Source: Rhodoferax sp. (lineage in GTDB: Bacteria > Pseudomonadota > Gammaproteobacteria > Burkholderiales > Burkholderiaceae_C). From it: 64,000 nucleotides of DNA. Each line of letters begins with the position of its first letter. Position 1 is the first letter of the stretch. The translations under genes and the position numbers were made by a program. The notes under the pieces were generated by a model. That model had not been told where the DNA came from and ran no database searches. It saw only the letters and a program-made list of their open reading frames with translations. Below are positions 1 to 7,844 of this stretch, piece after piece. The DNA lies in NCBI RefSeq assembly GCF_013297935.1, contig NZ_JAAFIX010000007.1:1-64000 (forward strand), in the 5' to 3' direction.

Positions 1-89
1 CGCGCAAGACGCTGGGCTGGTTGACTCCATTGGAGGTGTATGGCCAGTGGCTGGCCAAGCTTGAGCACTCCCCTGATGTCATCCAATAA
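1..89 (+). mobile_element. IS30-family transposase, C-terminal end (partial)
   Basis: An open frame enters from the left edge (frame 3) and stops with TAA at 87-89. Its 28 visible residues begin RKTLGWLTPLEVYGQWL. The R-K-T-L-G-W-x-T-P-x-E-V run is the typical extreme C-terminus of IS30-family DDE transposases. The rest of the gene lies outside the window, so intactness cannot be judged. It sits next to the 3' end of the uronate catabolic locus with no gene between. Family call is by motif recognition only. Confidence 0.72.
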
Positions 90-95
90 ACTACC

Positions 96-123
96 CTTGT
101 GTTGCACTTTGATTTGAGTCCGC
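96..123. repeat. putative right terminal inverted repeat of the IS30 element
   Basis: Directly after the transposase stop comes TTGTGTTGCACTTTGATTTG, continuing GAGTCCG. IS30-family ends commonly carry a GTTGCACTT-type tip close to the transposase stop. The partner repeat is outside the window, so the exact boundary and any target duplication cannot be seen. Confidence 0.4.
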
Positions 124-164
124 CCCTCGTTTTTATTGCGCAATAAGCTACAAAAACAGGAGCA
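124..164 (+). repeat. dispersed ~50-bp repeat, copy 1
   Basis: It carries the landmarks of the dispersed repeat found at least nine times in this window: CCCTCGT, then TTGCGCAA, then AAGCTA, then CAGGAGCAA. It lies between the IS30 end and the stop codon of the kdgK-like gene, so the insertion sequence may abut or have landed in this copy. Confidence 0.55.
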
Positions 165-165
165 A

Positions 166-1143
166 TTACTTGTCCAATCCGAGAGCGGGCATCGCCGCAG
201 AAGGGATGATGGCGCCCGGGTGCATCACCACCGCGGCGGCCAAGGCATTCCCCACCTGGGCCGCAGCCAGTGGCGTGCGTCCACGCAGGCGGGCTGCCAG
301 GTAGCCCGCGGCAAAGGCATCGCCCGCTGCCGTAGTGTCTACTGGCTGCCCAATAGGCGCGACCTCGGCCACCTGCACCGGCGCACCCAGCAGACTCACC
401 CAGCTGTGTTGCCCCCCCCGTTTGATGACCAACTCAGGGCACTGAAGTGCACGCAGGGCGTCCAGCGCCAGCGCTTCACTTTGCGCACCGGTCAACGCAA
501 GCCACTCGTCCATGGACACCAGCACACGGTCTGACGCGACCATGGCAGCGCAAATCGCATGCCGCGCCACGGCAGCGTCCTCCCACAGCGCGGGTCGGTA
601 ATTGGTATCAAACGACACCCACCCCCCGTTCCGCCGAATAGCCTGCGCACATGCCATCAAACGCGCACGGCCTGCGGGCGGCAGGATGGCCAGGCTGATG
701 GCGCTGAAGTGCAGCCCCTGCAGCTGGGTGCTGTGCTGCTCCAGAGGAGTGCTGCCATCGGGGGCAGCGTCAAAGTAGGTGCGGGCGGCACTGGTGTCGC
801 GCCAGTAGCTGAAATGGCGCTCTCCTTGCCCGTCCACATGGATGGCATACAGCCCCGTGCGACCACCCGACACACTGCGCAGCAGCGACAGGCCCAACCC
901 TTCCCCGACCCAGAACTCACGCATGCTGGCGGCGAACGGGTCATCGCCCGTTCCCATGGCCCAACAGACTGCGGGGCCCTGTTCTGCGAGCAAGCGCGCG
1001 AGGTACACCGCCGTATTGCAAGTGTCTCCGGCGAAGGCCTGGCGCCACAGGCCCTCCGCCTGCGGCCGCAACTCCACCATGCACTCACCGAAACAGACAA
1101 TGGGCAGCGTAGACACTGCGGAGCCTGACAAGGAAGGAGTCAC
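166..1143 (-). CDS. kdgK: 2-keto-3-deoxygluconate kinase (PfkB sugar kinase)
   Basis: The 325-residue protein belongs to the PfkB/ribokinase family. The N-terminal strand is VCFGECMVELRP, and the C-terminal signature DTTAAGDAFAAGYL (about residues 268-281) contains the catalytic Asp and anion hole. In this locus it should phosphorylate 2-keto-3-deoxygluconate (KDG), the product of KduI and KduD, to KDPG for the Entner-Doudoroff aldolase; eda is not in the window. The start is GTG at 1143, chosen because GGAGG lies 8 nt upstream, just inside the end of dctP 13 bp away. It is the last gene of the leftward operon gntR-dctQMP. KDG specificity comes from context; PfkB kinases are hard to assign by sequence alone. 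Confidence 0.82.
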   Translation of the reverse strand: MTPSLSGSAVSTLPIVCFGECMVELRPQAEGLWRQAFAGDTCNTAVYLARLLAEQGPAVCWAMGTGDDPFAASMREFWVGEGLGLSLLRSVSGGRTGLYAIHVDGQGERHFSYWRDTSAARTYFDAAPDGSTPLEQHSTQLQGLHFSAISLAILPPAGRARLMACAQAIRRNGGWVSFDTNYRPALWEDAAVARHAICAAMVASDRVLVSMDEWLALTGAQSEALALDALRALQCPELVIKRGGQHSWVSLLGAPVQVAEVAPIGQPVDTTAAGDAFAAGYLAARLRGRTPLAAAQVGNALAAAVVMHPGAIIPSAAMPALGLDK

Positions 1144-1156
1144 GCCAACCCTCCGC

Positions 1157-2146
1157 TCACTTGAGTGCCTGCACCTTCTCGAACAGCTCGCGGCTCCAAG
1201 GCGTATCGGCCGCCGTCATGGGGCCACGTACCGCAGCCGCAAAGGGCGCACGGTCCACCTTGTTGACGGTCTTGCCGCGTTTGACAAACTCATCCACCAG
1301 CTTGTTTTCCGCGTCCTGGATGTCGGCACTGGCGCGGGTGGAGGCATCCCACAGCACGGCTTCCACCGTCTTGCGGTCTTCTGCATTCAGGCGCTGCCAG
1401 GCCGAGTTGGACACGATGGTGACCAAGGATTCGGTGATGTGGCCGGTCAGCGTGATGTACTTTTGCACCTCGTAGAACTTCTTGGCGTCGATGGTGGGCA
1501 GGGGATTTTCCTGCGCGTCCACGGTGCCGTTCTGCAGCGCGAGGTACACCTCGGCAAATGCGATCGGCGTGGGGTTGGCACCCACGGCCTTGGGGAACAT
1601 CATGAAGATGGGCGCATCCGGCACCCGCAGCTTCAGGCCCTTCATGTCCTCGGGCTTGGTGATGGGCTTGTTCGACGTCATGTGGCGCAGACCGTAATAG
1701 GTGTAGCCCACGATCTGGTTGCCGCCCGACTTGGCCTCATATTGGTTGCTGAGCTCGCGCCACAAAGGGCTGGCTCGGAACGCTTCCCAGTGTGCGTGGT
1801 CGCGGAACACAAACGGCGCCGAGGACAGCGACAGCGCCGGCAGGGTGCGCCCTGCAAACGCCATACCGGTGTAAATAATGTCCACCGTGCCCATGGTCAG
1901 GCCCTGGTTGATTTCTGTTTCCTTGCCCAGCTGCGAGCTCGGGAACACATCGATCAGCACGCGGCCGGCGGTGCGCTTCTTCACCTCGTCGGCGGCCCAG
2001 AGGGCCTGCTTGTGGTACGACTCGGTGGCCTCGTAGACGTGGGCCCACTTAAGCTTGGTTTGGGCTTGCGCCAAGCTGGCGGACAAGCCGGTGACCGCGC
2101 AGAGTGCGGCTAGGGCCAGATTGCTGAGTAGTGTGCGTTTTTGCAT
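1157..2146 (-). CDS. dctP: TRAP transporter solute-binding protein DctP
   Basis: This 329-residue periplasmic binding protein starts with a Sec signal (basic MQKR, hydrophobic core, cleavage near AQAQ, about residue 28). The mature part begins KLKWAHVYEATESYHKQAL. KGLKLRVPDAPIF (about 170-180) holds the Arg that in DctP proteins grips the substrate carboxylate. GAGGAG precedes the ATG. It is encoded downstream of dctQ and dctM in the same direction, completing a three-part TRAP importer. Because it sits beside kduI, kduD and kdgK, the probable ligand is an unsaturated uronate, oligouronate, or keto-deoxy sugar acid; this is inference. Confidence 0.9.
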   Translation of the reverse strand: MQKRTLLSNLALAALCAVTGLSASLAQAQTKLKWAHVYEATESYHKQALWAADEVKKRTAGRVLIDVFPSSQLGKETEINQGLTMGTVDIIYTGMAFAGRTLPALSLSSAPFVFRDHAHWEAFRASPLWRELSNQYEAKSGGNQIVGYTYYGLRHMTSNKPITKPEDMKGLKLRVPDAPIFMMFPKAVGANPTPIAFAEVYLALQNGTVDAQENPLPTIDAKKFYEVQKYITLTGHITESLVTIVSNSAWQRLNAEDRKTVEAVLWDASTRASADIQDAENKLVDEFVKRGKTVNKVDRAPFAAAVRGPMTAADTPWSRELFEKVQALK

Positions 2147-2175
2147 GGTGTCTCCTCGTTGGTGTTGGGTTGGAA

Positions 2176-3135
2176 TCAGGCCTTGAGGCCGAGCTTATGG
2201 ATCAGGGACTTGAACGCTTCGTGGTCGCGGCGCAAGGTGGCCTTGAGGGTGGCGTCATCGCCCCAGGCGTAGCCCAGGTTGAGCTTGCCCATGGCCTCCT
2301 TCATGGCGGGCTCCCCCATGGTTTTCTGTGCCATCACCTTGAGTGCCTCTACGGCCTCAGGCGGTGTGCCCTTGGCCACTCCCAACCCGCGCCAAGTGCC
2401 AATGCTCAAATCCACGCCGCGCTCCTTGAGCGTGGGCACTTTTTCGAACCCGGCCACCCGTTGGTCCGCCATGATGGCCAGGGTCTTGAGCTTGCCGCTC
2501 TGCACAAACACGCTCACCTCGGCCGGACTCACGGCCACCGCATCCAGGTGCCCGCCCATCAAGGCCAGTACCGCAGGGTTGGCGCCGGGGAAGGGAATGT
2601 GATTGAAGGTGATGCCGGTGCGGTCTTCCAGCGAAGCTGCGGCCAGGTGCCAGATGGAGCCATTCCCCGCGTTGCCCATGGACAAGGGGTTGGGTGCCTT
2701 GCGGGCCGCCGCCAGAAACTCTTCCACAGTGTTCCAAGGGGCATCAGCACGCACGGTGATGGCAGCCGGGTCCGCATTCAAGCGGGCAATGGGTACAAAG
2801 TCTTCGTGGGTGAACTTGGTCAGACCGAGGTGTGGCAAGGTAGTAATCTCCACCGTCATCACGGCCAGTTTGTACCCTTCCGGCTTGCCATTGATCACAT
2901 CATTCCAACCTATGGCGCCACTCGCACCGGGCTTGTTCACCACCACCAGCGGTTGCGAAAAATGCTTACGGGCAGCATCGGCAAAGGCGCGTGCCAGGGC
3001 ATCGGTGCCGCCGCCGGCCTGAAACGGCACTACCAACTCCACCGGACGGTCCGGGTAATTGCTGGCCGCCAAGGCGGCAGTACTCCAGGGCAGGGATGCA
3101 CCCGCCAGGGCGGTCACAAAAGCACGTCTATGCAT
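2176..3135 (-). CDS. Bug/TctC-family periplasmic binding protein
   Basis: The protein is a Bug-type extracytoplasmic receptor as used by tripartite tricarboxylate transporters. After the signal peptide, PVELVVPFQAGGGTDALAR matches the conserved first ligand loop of the family. The start is placed at the ATG at 3135 (319 residues), giving MHRRAFVTALAGASLPWS; the N-terminus has twin arginines and could use Sec or Tat. An in-frame start at 3159 is possible but would put eight extra residues before the signal. No tctA or tctB membrane genes are nearby. It lies between dctM and dctP, so it is an orphan receptor embedded in a TRAP operon. Ligand unknown. Confidence 0.85.
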   Translation of the reverse strand: MHRRAFVTALAGASLPWSTAALAASNYPDRPVELVVPFQAGGGTDALARAFADAARKHFSQPLVVVNKPGASGAIGWNDVINGKPEGYKLAVMTVEITTLPHLGLTKFTHEDFVPIARLNADPAAITVRADAPWNTVEEFLAAARKAPNPLSMGNAGNGSIWHLAAASLEDRTGITFNHIPFPGANPAVLALMGGHLDAVAVSPAEVSVFVQSGKLKTLAIMADQRVAGFEKVPTLKERGVDLSIGTWRGLGVAKGTPPEAVEALKVMAQKTMGEPAMKEAMGKLNLGYAWGDDATLKATLRRDHEAFKSLIHKLGLKA

Positions 3136-3179
3136 GAACAGTCTCCAAGTTTGAAACAAAGATCACAGGGAATGCGCCA

Positions 3180-4583
3180 TCAACCCAAGGCGCGCGGCAG
3201 CCACAGAGAAATGGCAGGAATAAAAGTCACCAGCCCCAGGGCCAGCAGCAGCGGCACCATCCAGGGCAGGATGGCCATGGTCGTGCGCTCGACCGACAGC
3301 TTGGCGACTCGCGCCAGCACAAAGAGCACCATGCCCATGGGTGGGTGGAGCAGGCCGATCATGAGGTTGAGCACCATCACCAGACCAAAGTGCACCGGGT
3401 CGATGCCGAAGTGGTGGACGATGGGCAGCAGGATGGGAACCAGAATGGTGATAGCCGCCGTAGGCTCCAGAAAACAGCCTACGAACAGCATCAACGCATT
3501 GGCCAATAGCAAGAAGTGCCAGGGCTCGGTCGCAAAGGTCAGAATCCACTGCGCAATGACCTCGGTGGTCCGTGTGGCGGTAAGCATCCAGCCGAAGATG
3601 GAGGCCGCGGCCACGATGAACAGCACGGTCGACGTCGTCTCCACGGTGTCCATAGACGCCTTCACGAAGGTCTGCCATGTCAACGTGCGGTACCACACCA
3701 AGCCGAGGAACAGGGCCCAGATGCAAGCCGCAATGGCGCCTTCCGTGGCAGTGAAAAGGCCCGAGGTCATGCCGCCGATCAGCAGCACCGGCGTCATGAT
3801 GGGCAGCACCGCATTGAAAGCAAACCGACGGTCAGCCCACAACAAGGCCGCCAACATGCCCCCAAAAGCCAGCGGTAAACCAACACCCCATTTCACGAGC
3901 GCCCAGATGCTCAAGGGAAACGCCAACACCAGAAACAACTCGACCAACGCCTTGCGAACCTTGGTCCACTCCCACGGAATATCGCCACCCCAACCCTTGC
4001 GGTGGGCAAACCATGCCACCGTAGCCATCATCAGCAAGGTCATCACCAAGCCAGGCAGCAGTCCCGCCAAGAACAAGGACCCGACCGATACGTTGGCAAA
4101 CATGGCATAGATCACAAACGGCAACGAAGGCGGAATGATGGGCCCCAGGGTGGCAGACGCCGCCGTCACGCCAACCGCGAATTCGGCGTCGTAACCATGC
4201 TCGCGCATGGCCTTGATTTCAATGGTGCCCAGGCCCGCAGCGTCGGCCACAGCGGTGCCGCTCATGCCGGCGAAGACCACCGATCCCACAATGTTCACAT
4301 GGCCCAAGCCGCCCTTGGCCCAGCCCACCAGAGCCAACGCAAAGTTGTAGATACGGGTGGTAATGCCCCCCACGTTCATCAGGTTGCCGGCCAGAATGAA
4401 GAAGGGCACCGCCAGCAAAGGAAAGCTGTCTATACCCGACACCATGCGGTGCACCACCACAAACGCCGGGGGATTGCCTTCGGCCAGCACGTAAATGAGT
4501 GATGCACCCGCCATGGCGATGGCGACCGGAATGCCGGCCCCCATCAGCACCAAAAACAAGAGCTTGAAAGCACCGGCGCTCAT
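3180..4583 (-). CDS. dctM: TRAP transporter large permease DctM
   Basis: The 467-residue polytopic membrane protein is typical in length for DctM (about 430). Characteristic stretches include GAGIPVAIAMAGASL near the N-terminus, GIDSFPLLAVPFFILAGNLM (about 50-69), and the GPIIPPSLPFVIY segment (about 146-158). It forms the sodium-driven translocation channel with DctQ. A strong GGAGG lies 9 nt before the ATG, and the start overlaps the stop of dctQ by 4 bp, so the two are translationally coupled. Confidence 0.93.
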   Translation of the reverse strand: MSAGAFKLLFLVLMGAGIPVAIAMAGASLIYVLAEGNPPAFVVVHRMVSGIDSFPLLAVPFFILAGNLMNVGGITTRIYNFALALVGWAKGGLGHVNIVGSVVFAGMSGTAVADAAGLGTIEIKAMREHGYDAEFAVGVTAASATLGPIIPPSLPFVIYAMFANVSVGSLFLAGLLPGLVMTLLMMATVAWFAHRKGWGGDIPWEWTKVRKALVELFLVLAFPLSIWALVKWGVGLPLAFGGMLAALLWADRRFAFNAVLPIMTPVLLIGGMTSGLFTATEGAIAACIWALFLGLVWYRTLTWQTFVKASMDTVETTSTVLFIVAAASIFGWMLTATRTTEVIAQWILTFATEPWHFLLLANALMLFVGCFLEPTAAITILVPILLPIVHHFGIDPVHFGLVMVLNLMIGLLHPPMGMVLFVLARVAKLSVERTTMAILPWMVPLLLALGLVTFIPAISLWLPRALG

Positions 4584-5182
4584 GGGGACACCTCCGGGTT
4601 TTCCAACACCGACACACCTGCACGCTGATGACGAATGGCAATGGCCACCGCCCGCCAGGTCATCAGTCCAAAGCCGAGCAAGACCGCGCCATACACAATG
4701 CCCATAGGCAAATCAACGACCGCCATGGGGCTGCCACCAATGCGGTCGATCAGCTGCACCGTGAGCACACACGCCGTCCCCAGAAAGGCAACGCGCACCA
4801 CATCCACCACCGTGGCCATGGCCCGCGCCACTCGGGCGGGCAGGTGGCGGTACACATAGTCCACCTGAATATGGTTGTTGCGCCGCACCCCTACGGCGGC
4901 CCCCACAAACACCACACCAATCAACAAGTAGCGGGCAATCTCTTCGGTCCAGCTGGCCGAGTCGTTGAGCACGTAGCGGGTGAAAAATTGGTAGAACACC
5001 ACCACACCCAGCACCCAGAACAGGGCCACAGACAACCAGTCTTCCGCCCGGTAGCGAGTGAAGTCGACCGGTTCGTCGTCCACTTGAAAATGCATCTCTG
5101 CGGACACCGCCGCAAGTTTTGCATCCGGTGGAGTGGCAGTGTCGAGGCGGGGCCCCGCAACATCGGGAAGTCGTGCAGTCAT
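4580..5182 (-). CDS. dctQ: TRAP transporter small permease DctQ
   Basis: The 200-residue membrane protein has about four transmembrane segments, including WLSVALFWVLGVVVFYQFF, the RYLLIGVVFVGAAVGVRRNN region, and a segment in AFLGTACVLTVQ. FTRYVLNDSASWTEEIARY is the DctQ hallmark. A GGAGAG ribosome site precedes the ATG. The start overlaps the end of gntR by 4 bp and the stop overlaps dctM by 4 bp. The N-terminal ~45 residues before the first helix are longer than usual and hydrophilic. Confidence 0.9.
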   Translation of the reverse strand: MTARLPDVAGPRLDTATPPDAKLAAVSAEMHFQVDDEPVDFTRYRAEDWLSVALFWVLGVVVFYQFFTRYVLNDSASWTEEIARYLLIGVVFVGAAVGVRRNNHIQVDYVYRHLPARVARAMATVVDVVRVAFLGTACVLTVQLIDRIGGSPMAVVDLPMGIVYGAVLLGFGLMTWRAVAIAIRHQRAGVSVLENPEVSP

Positions 5183-5880
5183 TCGTGGGCTCTCCAGGCT
5201 GAAGCAAATCGGATTTCGGCGTTTTTCATGTGCAGGCGCATGGCATTGCGGGCAGCGTCAGGGTCGCGCGACACCACGGCGTCGAGCAGCAACTCGTGCT
5301 CGGCAAAGGCCTGGGCCCAAATACTTTGGCCGGTGAAGTGCGACTCCAGCCGCATATACAGCGGGCCCGTGCGCTGCTCCCACAGCTGCTGCACTACCAG
5401 CAGCAAGGCGCTGTTGCCACTGGCCTCGGCAATGCACTGGTGAAACGCTTGGTCAGCGGCAATGCCTTCCGGCCCATGCGACTCGTAGCGCCGCATGTCC
5501 AGCACAGCTTGGCGCATGCGCTCCAGGTGCAGTTCGGTGGCATGGCTGGCGGCCAGTGCCGCACATTCACTTTCGATGATCCAACGAGCGCGTATCAGGT
5601 CAAACGGCCCGGGCGCGATCTGGCGCTCACCCAGCGACGCCGCGCTGGGCCGCGCCAACACGGTCACACCGGCGCCCACCCGCACATCCACCACGCCCTC
5701 TACCTCCAGCGCAATCAGGGCTTCGCGCACGCTGGGCCGACTCACCTTCAGGCGCTCTGCCAGATCGCGCTCGGAGGGCAGGCGGCTTCCCACGGGAAAC
5801 TCACCGCCCAAAATCATCCGGGAAATTTGCTCCGCAATCTGGCGGTACAGACGGCGGGAATCGGTGTGAGGCAAAGACAT
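5179..5880 (-). CDS. GntR-family regulator (FadR/FCD subfamily) of the uronate locus
   Basis: The 233-residue repressor-type protein has an N-terminal winged helix (GSRLPSERDLAERLKVSRPS then VREALIALEVEGVV, about 33-66) followed by an all-helical FCD ligand domain with metal-type histidines (FHQCIAEASGN). ATG at 5880 is chosen over the GTG at 5997 because homology begins at SRRLYRQIAEQI just after it; no clear ribosome site is visible. The gene is first in the leftward transporter-kinase operon and overlaps dctQ, so it is probably autoregulated. The palindrome at 5905-5919, 25 bp before its start, is a good operator candidate. Effector by context: KDG or a related keto-deoxy uronate. Confidence 0.85.
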   Translation of the reverse strand: MSLPHTDSRRLYRQIAEQISRMILGGEFPVGSRLPSERDLAERLKVSRPSVREALIALEVEGVVDVRVGAGVTVLARPSAASLGERQIAPGPFDLIRARWIIESECAALAASHATELHLERMRQAVLDMRRYESHGPEGIAADQAFHQCIAEASGNSALLLVVQQLWEQRTGPLYMRLESHFTGQSIWAQAFAEHELLLDAVVSRDPDAARNAMRLHMKNAEIRFASAWRAHE

Positions 5881-5904
5881 AAGAAGGAGATATTGGGGAA
5901 ATAA

Positions 5905-5919
5905 ATTGGTCTGACCAAT
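5905..5919. promoter_or_regulatory. GntR/FadR-type operator palindrome
   Basis: ATTGGTC-T-GACCAAT is a perfect 15-bp palindrome. FadR-subfamily GntR regulators usually bind TGGTnnnACCA-type sites. It lies directly upstream of the gntR start and within the shared kduI/gntR intergenic region, so one bound dimer could control both directions. Confidence 0.65.
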
Positions 5920-5979
5920 ATTCTCTCCGACAGCACCAACATCACACAACCTAGAGGAATCACCTAAGGGTAAGCGATA

Positions 5980-6006
5980 TGTTTTTTCGTGATGCACGAA
6001 AAAACA
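5980..6006. promoter_or_regulatory. perfect 27-bp palindrome in the kduI/gntR intergenic region
   Basis: TGTTTTTTCGTG, spacer ATG, then CACGAAAAAACA: twelve-bp arms with no mismatch. The site is about 60 bp from the GntR-type palindrome and 140 bp before the kduI start, in A+T-rich DNA. It does not resemble the GntR site, so it may be an operator for a second regulator encoded elsewhere, or a cruciform/hairpin. No poly-T follows in the usual terminator spacing on either strand, which argues against a terminator. Confidence 0.5.
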
Positions 6007-6147
6007 CTATAAAAACAATAACTTATAAGAGCTCAAAATAGTTTATCGAGAGAATTAAGTGTCAAGGTGTTCGTACAACTCCACTACAAATGGACTGACC
6101 AATGGTTGAATAGCACCTTCTTCACTAGCTGCCCTATCGCTATCCCC

Positions 6148-6984
6148 ATGGAAATTCGCCACAACGTCCACCCCGAACACGCCCGCACTCTGGACACTGC
6201 GGGCCTGCGCCTCCACTTCCTCATCGAACAGGTGCTGGTCGATGGCGAACTGCACTTCACCTACAGCCACATTGACCGTCTGGTCCTGGGCGGCGCTGTG
6301 CCCACCCAGACGCCGCTGGCGCTGGGCGACGACCTGGCACGCCAGTTCGCCGTGCCGTTTTTTCTGGCGCGGCGCGAGCTGGGCACCATCAACATTGGTG
6401 GTGCAGGTTGGGTCATGGTGAACGGCGTGCGTTTTGACGTGAACGAACGCGAAGCCCTGTACATCGGCGCGGGGGCCAAGGACGTCGTCTTCCACAGTGT
6501 CGACCCGGCCCAACCGGCGCGCTTCTACATCAACTGCGCGCCAGCCCACACCAGCTACCCCACACGCCGCATCACGCTGGACGAGGCCGCGCCCGTTACC
6601 CTGGGCGACCCGCTCACCAGCAACCGGCGCACCATCCACAAGTTCATCGTGCCTTCGGTACTGTCCACCTGCCAGCTCACCATGGGCATGACGGTGCTGG
6701 CCCCTGGAAGCCTGTGGAACACCATGCCCTGCCACACGCACGAGCGACGCATGGAGGCGTACTTCTATTTCGACATGGCGCCGGACGCCGCCGTCTTCCA
6801 CCTCATGGGCGAGCCCTCCGAGACCCGCCACCTGGTAGTGCGCAACCAGCAGGCCGTGCTGAGCCCCAGCTGGTCGCTGCACAGTGGCGTGGGCACCCAG
6901 TCCTACACGTTTATCTGGGGCATGGTGGGTGAGAACCAGGTGTTTGACGACATGGACCACCTCAGCGTGGCGCAGCTGGCATGA
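6148..6984 (+). CDS. kduI: 5-keto-4-deoxyuronate isomerase
   Basis: KduI converts 4-deoxy-L-threo-5-hexosulose uronate (from unsaturated uronates) to 3-deoxy-D-glycero-2,5-hexodiulosonate. Starting at the ATG at 6148 gives 278 residues, the same length as the E. coli enzyme as I recall it. The zinc ligands fall at the expected numbers: His196 and His198 ([10 protein letters not shown]), Glu203 and His245 ([10 protein letters not shown]). The cupin motifs [15 protein letters not shown] and [17 protein letters not shown]-like C-terminus are also present. An upstream in-frame GTG at 6067 would add 27 residues with no homology. No strong ribosome site is seen at 6148. Its stop overlaps kduD by 4 bp. 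Confidence 0.95.
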   Translation: MEIRHNVHPEHARTLDTAGLRLHFLIEQVLVDGELHFTYSHIDRLVLGGAVPTQTPLALGDDLARQFAVPFFLARRELGTINIGGAGWVMVNGVRFDVNEREALYIGAGAKDVVFHSVDPAQPARFYINCAPAHTSYPTRRITLDEAAPVTLGDPLTSNRRTIHKFIVPSVLSTCQLTMGMTVLAPGSLWNTMPCHTHERRMEAYFYFDMAPDAAVFHLMGEPSETRHLVVRNQQAVLSPSWSLHSGVGTQSYTFIWGMVGENQVFDDMDHLSVAQLA

Positions 6985-7772
6985 GCGCCCAGCCCCTGCA
7001 AACCGCTGCCGCCTCGCCCTTTCGCCTGGACGGCCAGGTCGCCGTAGTCACCGGCGCCAGCCGGGGCCTGGGCCAGGCCATGGCCGTGGCGCTGGCCCAG
7101 GCCGGCGCCGATGTGGTCGGCATGGCATCGTCGGACCAGAGCGCCACCGCAGACCTGGTGCAAGCCACGGGTCGACGCTTTCTGTCCCTCCCCATCGACC
7201 TGGGCCGCACCAGCGCGGCAGAACAAGCGGCCTGCATGGACCGCGCCGCAGAATGGAAGGGCCGGCTCGATGTGCTGGTGAACAATGCCGGCATCATCCG
7301 CCGCGCCGACGCACTGGACACCACCGCCGAAGACTGGCGTGCAGTGTTGAACATCAACCTGGATGCGGCCTTCTACATCGCGCAGGCCGCAGCCCGCCAC
7401 ATGCAACGCCAAGCCACGGGCGGCAGCATCATCAACATCGCCTCCATGCTGTCCTTCCAGGGCGGCATTCGGGTGCCGGCCTATGCCGCGGCAAAAAGCG
7501 CCCTCACCGGCCTGACGCGCGCGCTGTGCAATGAGTGGGCGCCGCTGGGCATCCGCGTCAATGCCATCGCGCCCGGCTACATGGCTACCGACAACACCGC
7601 CGCATTGCAAGCCGATCCAGAGCGCAATGCCGCCATCCTGGCGCGCATCCCCGCCGCACGCTGGGGGCAGCCAGAAGATATGGCCGGTGCAGTGGTGTTT
7701 CTGGCGTCACCAGCGGCGGTCTATGTCAACGGACACACGCTGGCGGTGGACGGCGGCTGGCTCGCTCGATAG
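6981..7772 (+). CDS. kduD: 2-dehydro-3-deoxy-D-gluconate 5-dehydrogenase
   Basis: The 263-residue short-chain dehydrogenase reduces the KduI product (2,5-diketo-3-deoxygluconate) to KDG with NAD(P)H. The Rossmann glycine motif is [14 protein letters not shown] (about 22-35), the NNAG motif is [10 protein letters not shown], and the catalytic Ser/Tyr/Lys are in NIASML and YAAAKSAL (Tyr about 168). The C-terminal [12 protein letters not shown] is standard for the family. Co-translation with kduI (ATGA overlap) makes the KduD role much more likely than a generic SDR. Confidence 0.93.
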   Translation: MSAQPLQTAAASPFRLDGQVAVVTGASRGLGQAMAVALAQAGADVVGMASSDQSATADLVQATGRRFLSLPIDLGRTSAAEQAACMDRAAEWKGRLDVLVNNAGIIRRADALDTTAEDWRAVLNINLDAAFYIAQAAARHMQRQATGGSIINIASMLSFQGGIRVPAYAAAKSALTGLTRALCNEWAPLGIRVNAIAPGYMATDNTAALQADPERNAAILARIPAARWGQPEDMAGAVVFLASPAAVYVNGHTLAVDGGWLAR

Positions 7773-7780
7773 CTTTTTTT

Positions 7781-7844
7781 CGACGAAAAAGCGCATCCAG
7801 CCCTCGTGGAATATGCGCCAATAGCTACTGTTTTTATAGCAACC
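7781..7844 (+). repeat. dispersed ~50-bp repeat, copy 2
   Basis: CATCCAGCCCTCGTGGAATA, then TGCGCC, TAGCTACTG and ATAGCAAC match the other copies. It fills the whole gap between the convergent ends of kduD and the sigma-54 activator. The A/T-rich GCTTTTT...AAAAAGC repeat at 7772-7792 just before it is a weak hairpin that may serve as a terminator. Confidence 0.7.

Noticed and set aside
2131-4110. A 659-codon open frame on the plus strand
   Set aside because: It runs antisense through the Bug receptor and dctM genes, has low-complexity composition, and the reverse-strand frames have clear family motifs and ribosome sites.
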